Assembly: GCA_035308365.1 (NCBI GenBank)
Contig: DATGGU010000097.1
Location: 1-64,000, forward strand
Reading direction: 5' to 3'
From: PALSA-505 sp035308365
Lineage (GTDB): Bacteria > Actinomycetota > Actinomycetes > Streptosporangiales > Streptosporangiaceae
DNA length: 64,000 nt
The position numbers were made by a program, and so were the translations under genes. Each line of letters starts with the position of its first letter. Position 1 is the first letter of the stretch. The notes beneath the pieces were generated by a model. The model saw nothing but the letters and a program-made list of their open reading frames with translations, ran no database searches and was not told where the DNA came from. Below, one piece after another: positions 43,526 through 52,761 of this stretch.

Positions 43526-46500
43526 ATGGCGCGCGCGATGACCCGCGAGGTGCTGGACGTCTACCCGCTCACCCCGGCGCAGCAGGGCATCCTGGCAGAG
43601 ACCCTGGCCAGCCAGGCCGCGCCGGCCTATCTCCAGCAGCATGTGCTGGAGATCACCGGGATCGCTGACCCGGAGGTACTGCGGCAGGCGTTCGCGGGAC
43701 TGGTTGCCCGGCATGACGCGCTGCGCACGGCGTTCGTCTGGGACGTGGCCGACCAGCCACTGCAGGTCGTGCGGCACAGCGCCGAGGTAGCGCTCACCCT
43801 GGAAGATGTCCGCGGCGCCGGGGCCGGGGTGATCGCCGCCAGGCAGGCGCGGCTGCTGGCGGCGGAAACCAGGATCCCGTTCGACCTGCAACGGCCTCCG
43901 TTGCTGCGGGTCAGGGCGCTGCGTACCGGCGACGTGTGCTGGCTGCTGATCGTCACCCACCATCACCTGGTCCTCGACGGCTGGAGCGTCTCACTGCTGC
44001 ATGGTGAGCTGGCCGAGATGCTCGCGGCCATCGGCGCAGGGCGCGAGCCGCGGTTGCCAGCGCCGCGGCCGTTCCGCGAGTTCGTGACCTGGCAGCGGGA
44101 CAAGCGTGACGCCGACGCGGACGCCGCCTACCTCTGCGGGCTGCTGGGCAGCGTCACGTCCGCCACCCCCCTCGGAAGCGACCTTCCGCCCGCTGGCTGG
44201 CTGGCCGGCCAGGCGGGTACCACCGCCGGCCCGGTTACCGTGTTCCGCCCGATAACCGGCGACGACCACCCGGCCCTGGCCGCCCGGCGGGCGGGGGTGC
44301 GGCCGTCCGCGGTGGTGCACGCCGCCTGGGCGCTACTGCTCGCCCGCTGGTCCGGCCGCCAGGATGTGGTGTTCGGCACTGCGGTCGCCGGACGCCCCGG
44401 CGAGCTCGACGGGGCGGGCCAGCGGATCGGCATGTTCCTGAACACCGCCGTGCTTCGAGTCGGGACTAGCGGCGAGGCACCCGCTGGTGCCTGGCTGCGC
44501 CAGGTCCAGGAATCGCTGGACCGGTCCAGGAGGCACGAGCACGCGCCGCTGGCCCTGGCCGTGCGCAGCAGCGCCGTCCCGCCCGGCGCACCGCTGCTGA
44601 CCAGCGTGCTGGCGTTCCAGAACTACTGGCGGCCAGAGCACGGCGACATCGCGGCCGGTGATCCGGCGGGTGCAGCGGTGCGACTGCGGGTCATCTCCAG
44701 AGCCGAGCAGCCTGGCCTGCCGCTCACCGTGGCCGTGGCGCTGCCGGACGAGGGCGTGTGGGTCCGCGTCGGCTACGACCCGGCGCAGGTCGGCCGCACG
44801 GCGGCGCAGAGCGTCGCGGAGACGTTCGCGAGCCTGGTCACGCGCCTCGCCGCCGTGGACCCCAGCACCCCGCTGGCAAGCATCCCGGCCGGCCCGTCCG
44901 CGCCGCCACCGCGGGACGAGCCACCAGCTCGCGAGCTGATGGACGCCATGGCCGCCAGGCTCGGCGGACAGCGAGCGGATGCGGTTGTCACCAGTGCCGC
45001 CGGCGCCCTGACCGGTCCCGATCTGCTGGCGGCAGTGCGCCGGACCGAGGCCCGGCTGCGGCCGGTGCTCAAGGGCCTGGCAGCCCCGGCGGTCGCTGTC
45101 TGCGCGCCTCCTGGTCTCTCGCTGGTCACCGGCCTGCTGGCCACGCTGGCCTGCGGCGCTGTTCCCGTGCTCGCCGACCCGTATCTGCCTGCCGCCGAGC
45201 TGCCCGTGTGGCTGGCTGGCCGGCCGGTCCTGATACCCGAGGACGCCGTGCTCGCGGCCAGCCCCGCATCGCCGGTGGTGCGGATCGCCGGCCCGGCGGC
45301 CGGAGCCGAACCAGCTCCGGGTGGCCGGCCGGCGCTGGCGCATCCGGGGCAGCGGGCCCTCGCGTTCGGCGCGGAACTGATCCGCGGCAGCCTCCGGCTC
45401 ACCGCTGACGATGTGGTGCTCGCCGTGCTCGTGGCCGAGGACCCGGTGCTTCCCTCGCTCGTCCTCGCCGCGATCGCCGCCGGATGCCGGCTGGAGCTGC
45501 GCGAGCCGGGGGCGGCTTCGGCGGGCCTGGCCGGTGAGCCTGTGGCAGTCCCGCCCGCACAGCTCCCGACCGTCCTGGTGGCGGCCGCCCCGACCGCGAT
45601 CCGCCTGCTGGACGGCTGTGCGCCAGGCGCGCGGATTGTGCTGTCCGGCGAACCGCCGGCGCCGGATGCTGTCGAATGCGCGCTCGCCTCCGGCCGTGCC
45701 GTCTGGCGGCTGTGGGCCTCGGGCCGGACCGGCGGTGCGGATGCCTGCACCGAGTTGCGGCGGCCCGCCGAGGCGTTGCTGCTCGGACCCGTGCCAGGCG
45801 GCATGGCCGCCGATGACGCCGGCCAGCCGGTGCCACCAGGGGGGACCGGTGAGCTCGTGATCGTCCGCCCGGCGGGCCCATGCCAGGCTGGCATCAGGGT
45901 CCGCTCGGCCGGCCTCGATGGCGGGCTGGCGGTCCTTGAGCAGCTCGGCCGTGGCAGCGCCGGCGAGCTGGCGCTCACCGGCCACCTGCTGGGCCTGGAC
46001 GGCGGTATCGCCGCGGCCACGGTGACCATGGGTCCCGGCGGCGAGCCGCACGCCTGGGTGGTTCCCGCGGGAGGTGCAGACGCGCTCGCGGCGGCGCGGG
46101 CCGCCGCAGCCGCACTGCCCGCCCGGGCGCGCCCCGTCGGCTACACCACCGTGCCGGAGCTGCCGATCGCACGTCACGGCGGCACGGACACCGATGCGCT
46201 GACCGCCGCGCTCCAGCCGGCCCGCCAGCCCGCGCCTGCGGCCCGCCGCGATCAGGTGCTGGCCCGCCTCGATGCACTGCCGCCTGAGATCCGCGAGGCC
46301 TTCACCAGCAAACTTCGCTCGCTCGCCGCCCGTACCCCGGCACCGGCCAGCCACGTCAGCCAGTCGGCCTGGCAGCGCGTGGCCGCCCATGACCAGGCGC
46401 GGGCCGAGCACCTGGCTTACTGGCGGCAGGTGCTCGACGGGGCGCAAGCCGCCGCCTGGCCAGTGCCCCCGTACCAGGCCGGCCCGGCGGAAACGGTCCA

Positions 46501-49500
46501 GCGGCCGGCGGCCGCCGCCACCGAATCCGAGTGGATCGCCGCGGCGGCCACCGCGCTCGCGCTCCTTTCCGGCACGGAAGACGTGCTGCTCGGGGTCGTG
46601 CTTGCGCCCGGCACAAGTAACGGTCCCGCCGTGAGCCAGGGCCTCGGCGGCCCACGCACGCTGCCACTGCGGGTGAGCGCCGGCGGCGGGCAACCATTCG
46701 CCGTGACCGTGGCCGCGGTGACCTCGGCACTGCGGGCCGCCCGCTCGCACGCCGACATCCCCGGGACGCTCCTCGACCCGCTGCTGCCCGGACCGTTCGC
46801 GCTTTCAGTGCTCCTGCACCAGCACGCAGACGGCCCGGCCCGCCACGACGAAGCCGCAATCGTGCTCAGCATCGCCCCCGGCGTGCTGACCGCCCGCCAC
46901 ACGCCCCACCTCGCTCACCACGTGGACGCCGGGCGGCTGGCCGATCTGACCGTCGGCATCGCCGAGGCCGGCACCGCCGGCCCCGAACGTAAGCTGCTGC
47001 CTGCGGACCTCACCGGAGCCGGGGCGCGGGCGGAACTGCTCCGGCTCGGTGACGGCGGCCAGGCAGACCACCGGGCACCGGTCACCGTCGGCGACGCGAT
47101 CCTGGCCCGGGCCGCGGCCAGCCCCGAAGCGACGGCCGTGGAGGCACCGGACGGCGTGCTCAGCTACGGCGAGCTGGTTACGCGCGCCCGTGCCATGGCA
47201 GCCAGGCTGGGCGCCCTGGGCGTCGGGCCCGAAGACCGGGTCGCTGTGTGCCTGCCGCGGCAGGCGGCCATGGTCTGGGCGCCGCTGGCCGTCATGCTCG
47301 CCGGGGCCGCGTATGTGCCGCTCGACCCCGATCACCCCGACGAGCGGCTGCGGCTGGTGCTGGTGGATGCGTGTGTGCGTCACGTGCTCACCACGGCCAC
47401 CGAGGCCGGACGGTTCCCGGCCGGCCTGACCGTTGTCGCGGTCGGCACCGAAGGCCAGGACGAGCTCCCGGCCGCCGAGGCGCCAGCCGCTCTCCCGCAG
47501 GCGGCCGCGTACGTGCTCTACACCTCGGGCAGCACCGGACAGCCAAAGGGAGTGCTCGTCGAGCAGCGCGCGGTCGCCAGTTTCTGCGCACACATCGCCC
47601 GCGCCTATCACATCGGCCCGGGCACCAGGCTGCTGGCGTTCGCCGCGCCGACGTTCGACGTCTCGGTGTTCGAACTGTGGGCGGGGCTGTCCGCCGGAGC
47701 CACGGTGGTGCTCGCGGGCAGCGAGGAGCGGCAATCTCCGGAGGCACTGCAGCGGCTGCTGGCCGGCAAGCGGGTCACCTGTGCGGAGCTGCCGCCGAGC
47801 ATCATGCCCCTGCTCGATCCCGGATACCTCCCGGACCTGCGCCTGGTCTCCGTCGGCGGGGAGGCGCCCGCGGGAAACCTGGTGGACACCTGGGCCACCG
47901 GCGAGCGTGAGTTCTGGAACGGCTACGGCCCCACCGAGACGACCGTCGCGGTCACCCTGATGCGCTGCCATCCGCCATCGGGCGGGAGGGTGCCGCCCAT
48001 CGGGCTGCCGATGGCAGGTCACCGCGCCTACGTGCTCGACGAATCCGGGCGGCTGGTCCCGCCCGGTGTGCCCGGCGAGCTGTGCGTCGCGGGACCTGGG
48101 CTGGCCCGGGGCTACCTGGGCATGCCGGGGCAGACCGCCACCAGCTTCGTGGCCGACCCGTACGGGCCGCCCGGGACACGCATGTACCGCACCGGCGACC
48201 TGGCCAGGTGGACCGCTTCGGGTGTGCTCGAATTCCTCGGCCGGGCCGACCGGCAGGTCAAGATCCGCGGTTTCCGGGTGGAGCCCGCCGAGGTGGAAGC
48301 CGCGCTCGCCGGCCATCCAGCGGTCCGGCAGGTCACGGTTCAGCCCTGGGACGCACCGGACGGCACCCGGCACCTGGCCGCCTACGTGGTGCCCGCGGAC
48401 GGCCAGGACCCGCCGTCGCTTCCCGGGCTCCGGGCCACCGCGGCAGGCCGGCTGCCCGCGCACATGCTGCCGACCCGGCTGGCCGTCCTGCCCGGGCTGC
48501 CGCTCACCCCGGCCGGCAAGGTGGACAGGAAGGCACTGCCCGAGCCCGTGGCGGACAGCACACCGGCCAGCGACATGACCGAGTGGAGCCAGGCCGAGCG
48601 CATCCTCGCCCAGGACGTGATCGGCCCGCTGATCGGCGTGGCCAGCCCAGGCCGCGACGAGGGGTTCTTCGAGCTGGGCGGCAACTCCATCCAGGCGGCC
48701 CAGGTCACAGCCAGAGTGCGGGACACGTTCGGGACCGAGATCAGCCTGGTCGACTTCTTCCGCGAGCCAACGGTGGCCGGGCTGGCGAAGCTGGTCGACC
48801 GGGCCCGGCCAGGAGCCGCAGGGAGGAATTCTGGCCCAGAAGGCACCGGGTACCGGATGACCGACGGCGCCACCCTGCCGCTGTCCTACCCGCAGGCAAC
48901 CCTGTACGCGGCCTGTCAGGCCGACGGCGACCTGCCGGGTTACCACGCGCCGATGGCACTGCGGCTGCGGGGTCCGCTCAACCTGAACGCCCTGCACGCC
49001 GCGTTCGGCTGGCTCACCGAGCGGCACGCTCCGCTGCGGGTGATCTTCACGGCAGGCGCCGGTGGCCCGGTGCAGACGGTCCGCCCGCCGGCCAGCCCCT
49101 CGTTCGAGGTGAGCGATGTGCCTGACGAGGCACCCGAGGCGCGTGAGCGCCTGCTGCGGCAGGCCGTCGGCGCGGCGGCCGCGCAGCCGTTCGACCTGGC
49201 CAATGGGCCACTGCTGCGGGTCAGGGTGCACCGGCTGGCCGACGGCGACCACGTGCTGCAGTGGACGATCCATCACCTCGTCACCGACGGCTGGTCGACC
49301 GGTGTCCAGCTGGACGAGATCGGGACCGCCTATCACGCCTTCGCGGCCGGGCAGCGGCCCGCGCTGCCGCCGCTGGTCCGCGACTACGGCGATTTCATCT
49401 CCTGGCACCGCGGCTACGTCGCCAGCCAGCGCTACGCTGCGGACCTGGACTGGTGGCGGCGCAACCTGGCCGGCTTGCCGGCCGACCTCAGGCTGGCCCG

Positions 49501-50260
49501 CCCACCCGGCACACCCGAGCCTGACTGCCCGGCGGTCACCCGGTTCCGGCACGGCTGGCGCAACCTGCGGCTGCCGGACGCCACCGCCACCGGGGTCAGG
49601 CAGTTCACCCGGGCGCACGGCGTCACACTGTTCATGACCTGCCTGGCCGTCCAGGCGATCCTGATCGGCGCGGAGACCGGCAGCGACGACGTCCTCGTCC
49701 TCACCCCCCATGCGCTGCGCGTGCGCTCCGAGTGGGAGCACCTCGTCGGCTGGTTCGCCAACCCCCTCGCGCTGCGGCTGCGGCTGCCTGCCGGCCAGAC
49801 GTTCGCGGAGCTCACCGCCCACGCGAGGCAGGTATGTACAGCCGCCTTCGCCCACGGCCATGTCCCGTTCGAACTGCTGCGCGCCGAACTGGGCCTTCCG
49901 GCGGCCACGCTCACCGCCCAGTCGTCGGTGATGAACGCCCCGCCCCGGCTTCCGGGCTTCCGCGGGTTCGCCATAAGCGTCGCAGCCGACGACAGCGGGC
50001 GGGATTTCACCCCCGTCATGGAGGTCTACAGCCCGCCAGGAACGAGATACCAGTTCAGCGTCGTGCTCAGGGAACGCCACGACGGAACCATCGCCGGCGG
50101 CCTGGAATTCGACGCCTCCGCCGTCGCCCCCGCCGTGGCCGACCGCTGGCACGCCGCATTCCTGTCGGTCCTCGCCGCCGGGACGACGGCGCCAGGAACC
50201 GCCGTCGCCGGCCTGGCCCGGCTGGCCCGCGACCCGCGCGCCGTGGGGCGGGTGAGCTAG
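43526..50260 (+). CDS. NRPS3: C-(dead A)-(half C)-A-T-C
   Basis: 2244 residues. C1 (about 5-440): intact HHHLVLDGWS near 145. A* (about 470-895): recognisable length and fold pattern, but no TSGSTG motif, no YGPTE motif and no final A10 lysine, so it should not adenylate. C* (about 915-1170): only the second half of a C domain, no HHxxxDG, and no carrier between A* and C*. A (about 1185-1680): YTSGSTGQPKG near 1331, GYGPTETT near 1466, AGKVDRK near 1662; pocket D-V-F-E-S-G-G-V-A-K, not a code I recognise. T: GGNSI near 1717. C2 (about 1785-2220): intact HHLVTDGWS near 1915, at the very end with no carrier or TE after it. ATG 43526 follows GGAGGG. Confidence 0.92.
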   Translation: MARAMTREVLDVYPLTPAQQGILAETLASQAAPAYLQQHVLEITGIADPEVLRQAFAGLVARHDALRTAFVWDVADQPLQVVRHSAEVALTLEDVRGAGAGVIAARQARLLAAETRIPFDLQRPPLLRVRALRTGDVCWLLIVTHHHLVLDGWSVSLLHGELAEMLAAIGAGREPRLPAPRPFREFVTWQRDKRDADADAAYLCGLLGSVTSATPLGSDLPPAGWLAGQAGTTAGPVTVFRPITGDDHPALAARRAGVRPSAVVHAAWALLLARWSGRQDVVFGTAVAGRPGELDGAGQRIGMFLNTAVLRVGTSGEAPAGAWLRQVQESLDRSRRHEHAPLALAVRSSAVPPGAPLLTSVLAFQNYWRPEHGDIAAGDPAGAAVRLRVISRAEQPGLPLTVAVALPDEGVWVRVGYDPAQVGRTAAQSVAETFASLVTRLAAVDPSTPLASIPAGPSAPPPRDEPPARELMDAMAARLGGQRADAVVTSAAGALTGPDLLAAVRRTEARLRPVLKGLAAPAVAVCAPPGLSLVTGLLATLACGAVPVLADPYLPAAELPVWLAGRPVLIPEDAVLAASPASPVVRIAGPAAGAEPAPGGRPALAHPGQRALAFGAELIRGSLRLTADDVVLAVLVAEDPVLPSLVLAAIAAGCRLELREPGAASAGLAGEPVAVPPAQLPTVLVAAAPTAIRLLDGCAPGARIVLSGEPPAPDAVECALASGRAVWRLWASGRTGGADACTELRRPAEALLLGPVPGGMAADDAGQPVPPGGTGELVIVRPAGPCQAGIRVRSAGLDGGLAVLEQLGRGSAGELALTGHLLGLDGGIAAATVTMGPGGEPHAWVVPAGGADALAAARAAAAALPARARPVGYTTVPELPIARHGGTDTDALTAALQPARQPAPAARRDQVLARLDALPPEIREAFTSKLRSLAARTPAPASHVSQSAWQRVAAHDQARAEHLAYWRQVLDGAQAAAWPVPPYQAGPAETVQRPAAAATESEWIAAAATALALLSGTEDVLLGVVLAPGTSNGPAVSQGLGGPRTLPLRVSAGGGQPFAVTVAAVTSALRAARSHADIPGTLLDPLLPGPFALSVLLHQHADGPARHDEAAIVLSIAPGVLTARHTPHLAHHVDAGRLADLTVGIAEAGTAGPERKLLPADLTGAGARAELLRLGDGGQADHRAPVTVGDAILARAAASPEATAVEAPDGVLSYGELVTRARAMAARLGALGVGPEDRVAVCLPRQAAMVWAPLAVMLAGAAYVPLDPDHPDERLRLVLVDACVRHVLTTATEAGRFPAGLTVVAVGTEGQDELPAAEAPAALPQAAAYVLYTSGSTGQPKGVLVEQRAVASFCAHIARAYHIGPGTRLLAFAAPTFDVSVFELWAGLSAGATVVLAGSEERQSPEALQRLLAGKRVTCAELPPSIMPLLDPGYLPDLRLVSVGGEAPAGNLVDTWATGEREFWNGYGPTETTVAVTLMRCHPPSGGRVPPIGLPMAGHRAYVLDESGRLVPPGVPGELCVAGPGLARGYLGMPGQTATSFVADPYGPPGTRMYRTGDLARWTASGVLEFLGRADRQVKIRGFRVEPAEVEAALAGHPAVRQVTVQPWDAPDGTRHLAAYVVPADGQDPPSLPGLRATAAGRLPAHMLPTRLAVLPGLPLTPAGKVDRKALPEPVADSTPASDMTEWSQAERILAQDVIGPLIGVASPGRDEGFFELGGNSIQAAQVTARVRDTFGTEISLVDFFREPTVAGLAKLVDRARPGAAGRNSGPEGTGYRMTDGATLPLSYPQATLYAACQADGDLPGYHAPMALRLRGPLNLNALHAAFGWLTERHAPLRVIFTAGAGGPVQTVRPPASPSFEVSDVPDEAPEARERLLRQAVGAAAAQPFDLANGPLLRVRVHRLADGDHVLQWTIHHLVTDGWSTGVQLDEIGTAYHAFAAGQRPALPPLVRDYGDFISWHRGYVASQRYAADLDWWRRNLAGLPADLRLARPPGTPEPDCPAVTRFRHGWRNLRLPDATATGVRQFTRAHGVTLFMTCLAVQAILIGAETGSDDVLVLTPHALRVRSEWEHLVGWFANPLALRLRLPAGQTFAELTAHARQVCTAAFAHGHVPFELLRAELGLPAATLTAQSSVMNAPPRLPGFRGFAISVAADDSGRDFTPVMEVYSPPGTRYQFSVVLRERHDGTIAGGLEFDASAVAPAVADRWHAAFLSVLAAGTTAPGTAVAGLARLARDPRAVGRVS

Positions 50261-51424
50261 GTGACAGCGGATGCCGTAGCCGCGACCACCCACGCCCTGG
50301 CGTGCGTCAGTTGCGGCACGAGACAGGATGGCGCCGGCTACCACACGGCCTGCTCATGCTGCGGCGGGCTGCTCGACACGGTCTACGACCTGAGCCGGGC
50401 GGCAATCGGCGAGCCCAGTCTCGACCCGGTCAGCCGGTTCGCCGGCCTCCTGCCGGCCAGGCCCGCCGCATTTCCGCCGGGACACGGAGTCGTCAGCACA
50501 CCGCTCATCCAGCTCGAAACCGGTGACGCCGTCCCGGTCACCACGTACGCGAAATGGGAAGGCGGCCAGCCGACCGGCAGCGCCAAGTATCCCATGGCCG
50601 TCGTCGCACTCACCTACATGCACGAACGTGGCGTACGCGGGTTCACGTTCAGCTCCACCGGCAACACCACCGCCGCGTTCGCGTCGGCCCTCCGCATGTG
50701 GCCGGGGATGACCGGGCACGTGTTCGCGCCAGCGGGCTTCCCCGTACCCACGGACGCGCCACCGAACCTCATCGTCTACGAAGTGCCCGGCGATTACGCG
50801 AAAGCCCATCACGTGGCCGCCGCCATGCGCTTCGACGGCGCCGTCGCCGAGGGCGGGTTCTTCAGCGTCGGCCGCCGCGAGGGCCTGAAGCTCGCCTACC
50901 TGGATGCGCTGCTCGCCGCCCCCCGCCCTCCGACCGTGGTCGTGCAGGCCGTCAGCAGCGGCATGGGCATCGTCGCCGCGGCAAAGGCAGCCGGCGAACT
51001 GGCCGCGATGGGCCTGATCGAACGCAAACCCCGGCTGGTGGCCGTACAGCAGGCAAGCTGCGCCCCGATGGCCGCCTCATTCCAGGCCGGCGCCGCGGCA
51101 CTGCGCCCCGGTGATGTGATCCAGGCACCGCAGGGCCGGGCAATCGCCATCCTGCTGGGCGATCCCTCGGCCAGCTATCCATACGTCCGTGCGGCGGTGG
51201 CCAGCAGCGGCGGCACGGTTACCGAGGTACCCGACCCCGACATCACCGCCGCACTGCACTGCCTGCGGCGTCACAACCTGGATCCCTGCTGCTCTTCCGC
51301 GACCGCGCTCGGCGCCCTGGCCGGGCTGCGGCGCTCCGGCTGGATCACCGACGCCGACGTCGTCCTCGTCAACCTCACCGGAAGCGCCCGGTCCGCCGCC
51401 GGCCGGCAAGAAGCCACGAGGTAA
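50261..51424 (+). CDS. threonine synthase-like PLP enzyme
   Basis: 387-residue fold-type II PLP enzyme. An N-terminal zinc-ribbon-like motif (C15-x2-C18, C31-x2-C34) is followed by the PLP lysine in QPTGSAK (about K109) and SSTGNTTAAFASA. Threonine synthases have NPTGSFKDRG at the PLP site; here it is QPTGSAKYPMA, so substrate or reaction has probably changed. Threonine synthase acts on O-phosphohomoserine; relatives make cysteate, 2,3-diaminopropionate precursors or other beta- or gamma-replacement products. As the last gene of the NRPS operon (GTG directly after the NRPS3 stop), it most likely supplies a non-proteinogenic building block. A housekeeping role cannot be excluded. Confidence 0.82.
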   Translation: MTADAVAATTHALACVSCGTRQDGAGYHTACSCCGGLLDTVYDLSRAAIGEPSLDPVSRFAGLLPARPAAFPPGHGVVSTPLIQLETGDAVPVTTYAKWEGGQPTGSAKYPMAVVALTYMHERGVRGFTFSSTGNTTAAFASALRMWPGMTGHVFAPAGFPVPTDAPPNLIVYEVPGDYAKAHHVAAAMRFDGAVAEGGFFSVGRREGLKLAYLDALLAAPRPPTVVVQAVSSGMGIVAAAKAAGELAAMGLIERKPRLVAVQQASCAPMAASFQAGAAALRPGDVIQAPQGRAIAILLGDPSASYPYVRAAVASSGGTVTEVPDPDITAALHCLRRHNLDPCCSSATALGALAGLRRSGWITDADVVLVNLTGSARSAAGRQEATR

Positions 51425-51436
51425 CCGGTCTTCAGC

Positions 51437-52474
51437 TCAGCCCATCAGCTCGGCGATGCGCTCGACCTGCTCGTAGCGCATCCTGGAACCCGGCGCCACC
51501 AAGCCGGCAATCAGCGTCCCCGTCCCGGCCGCCCGGTAGGCGCCGAACCGCTCCTTCACCTTGCCGGCCGGCCCACACACCGTCATCGCGTCCACCATCG
51601 CGTCCGGGATCGCCTCCAGCGCCTCGTCCAGCCGCCCGGCCAGGTAGGCGTCCTGCACCCGGGACGCGGCCTCGGCAAAGCCCAGCCGGCCGGCCAGCCG
51701 GTTGTAGAAGTTCGCCTGCCGCGTCCCCATGCCCCCCACGTAAAGCGCAAGCTGCGGGCGCATCATGTCCCTGGCGAGCTCCTCGTCCTCTTCCACCAGC
51801 GTGAGCACCATCGCGGCGATCTCGAAGCCGGTCAGCGTCCGCCCAGCCGCCGCAGCGCCCGCCTCCAGCCATGACCGGGCGCTCGCGATGAACTCCGGCG
51901 GGCAGTGGATGGCGAGCCAGCCATCGGCCAGCTCGCCGGCCAGGGCGACCATCTTGGGACCCAGGCCGGCCACGTACAGCGGAATCTGGCCACCACGGCC
52001 CGGCTGCATGAACGGCAATGACTGCCCCTGCCCGCCAGGCAACGGCAGCGTCAGCGTCTCCCCGGCATACTGCACCGGCTCGCCGGCCAGCGTCATCCGC
52101 AGCACGGTGATGTAGTCACGCATCCGGGTCAGCGGCCGATCGTAAGGCTGACCATGCCAGCCCTCGACCACCTGCGGCCCCGACGAGCCGATACCGAGCA
52201 CGAACCGCCCGCCGGACAGCTGATTCAGCGTGGCCGCGGCCGCCGCCATGGCGACCGGGCTGCGGGCGGAGATCTGGAGCACGGCGGTGCCCAGCCTCAT
52301 GTTCGTGGTCTGCCGGGCGAGCCAGCCGAGGAACCCGGCCGGGTCGGTGGCCGCGACCTCCGCCGACCACAGCGACTCGAAACCCAGCCGCTCCACCACG
52401 CGGGCGATGTCCCCGTGCACCGCCGGAGTGAGTCCCGTCCCGGCGAGCGAACCGAGGCTGTAGCCGAGCCGCAC
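51437..52474 (-). CDS. LLM-class F420-dependent oxidoreductase
   Basis: 345 residues of the bacterial luciferase-like TIM-barrel family, with the F420 subgroup pattern (LGYSLGSLAG start, LGTAVLQISARSPVAMA, GRFVLGIGSSGPQVVEGWHG, VAGLGPKMVALAGELADGWL). Such enzymes reduce or oxidise C-C, C=N or C-O bonds with F420. GTG 52474 has AGGAGG 7 nt upstream; a longer ATG form (52504) lacks this. Convergent with the NRPS operon with only 12 bp between stops, so it may belong to the cluster, but family members are numerous in actinomycetes and independent function is equally possible. Confidence 0.85.
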   Translation of the reverse strand: MRLGYSLGSLAGTGLTPAVHGDIARVVERLGFESLWSAEVAATDPAGFLGWLARQTTNMRLGTAVLQISARSPVAMAAAAATLNQLSGGRFVLGIGSSGPQVVEGWHGQPYDRPLTRMRDYITVLRMTLAGEPVQYAGETLTLPLPGGQGQSLPFMQPGRGGQIPLYVAGLGPKMVALAGELADGWLAIHCPPEFIASARSWLEAGAAAAGRTLTGFEIAAMVLTLVEEDEELARDMMRPQLALYVGGMGTRQANFYNRLAGRLGFAEAASRVQDAYLAGRLDEALEAIPDAMVDAMTVCGPAGKVKERFGAYRAAGTGTLIAGLVAPGSRMRYEQVERIAELMG

Positions 52475-52761
52475 AGTGCGCCTCCTGTTTCCTGCGCCGC
52501 CCAAGGGAACCTGGGCTCTTACCGGGGCGAAGCGTTCTGTACTGGAGAGTAGCGATTCTTCCCTGGCCGGCGAGGGTTTCCGGGCCGCGCCACGCGGTAA
52601 AACCGGTCACTAGCCGCCTAAACCCGTACATGTGATACGAAATTAAGGGCTCCCGCTGGGTCGCTCCGACGCGCTAGAGTCTGATCGCGTTCTGTTACCC
52701 AGTGCGGGCCGCCGGTTCCCGTAGGCCGGACCGAAGGCACGCCAACGGCAGCAGCAGTCAC

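Noticed and set aside
46805..50344. 1179-codon minus-strand open frame over NRPS3
   Set aside because: Antisense to intact A, T and C domains; no family resemblance.
52475..52761. Promoter or small gene between the LLM oxidoreductase and the kinase
   Set aside because: No consensus promoter or coding signal stood out in this 287-bp divergent gap.
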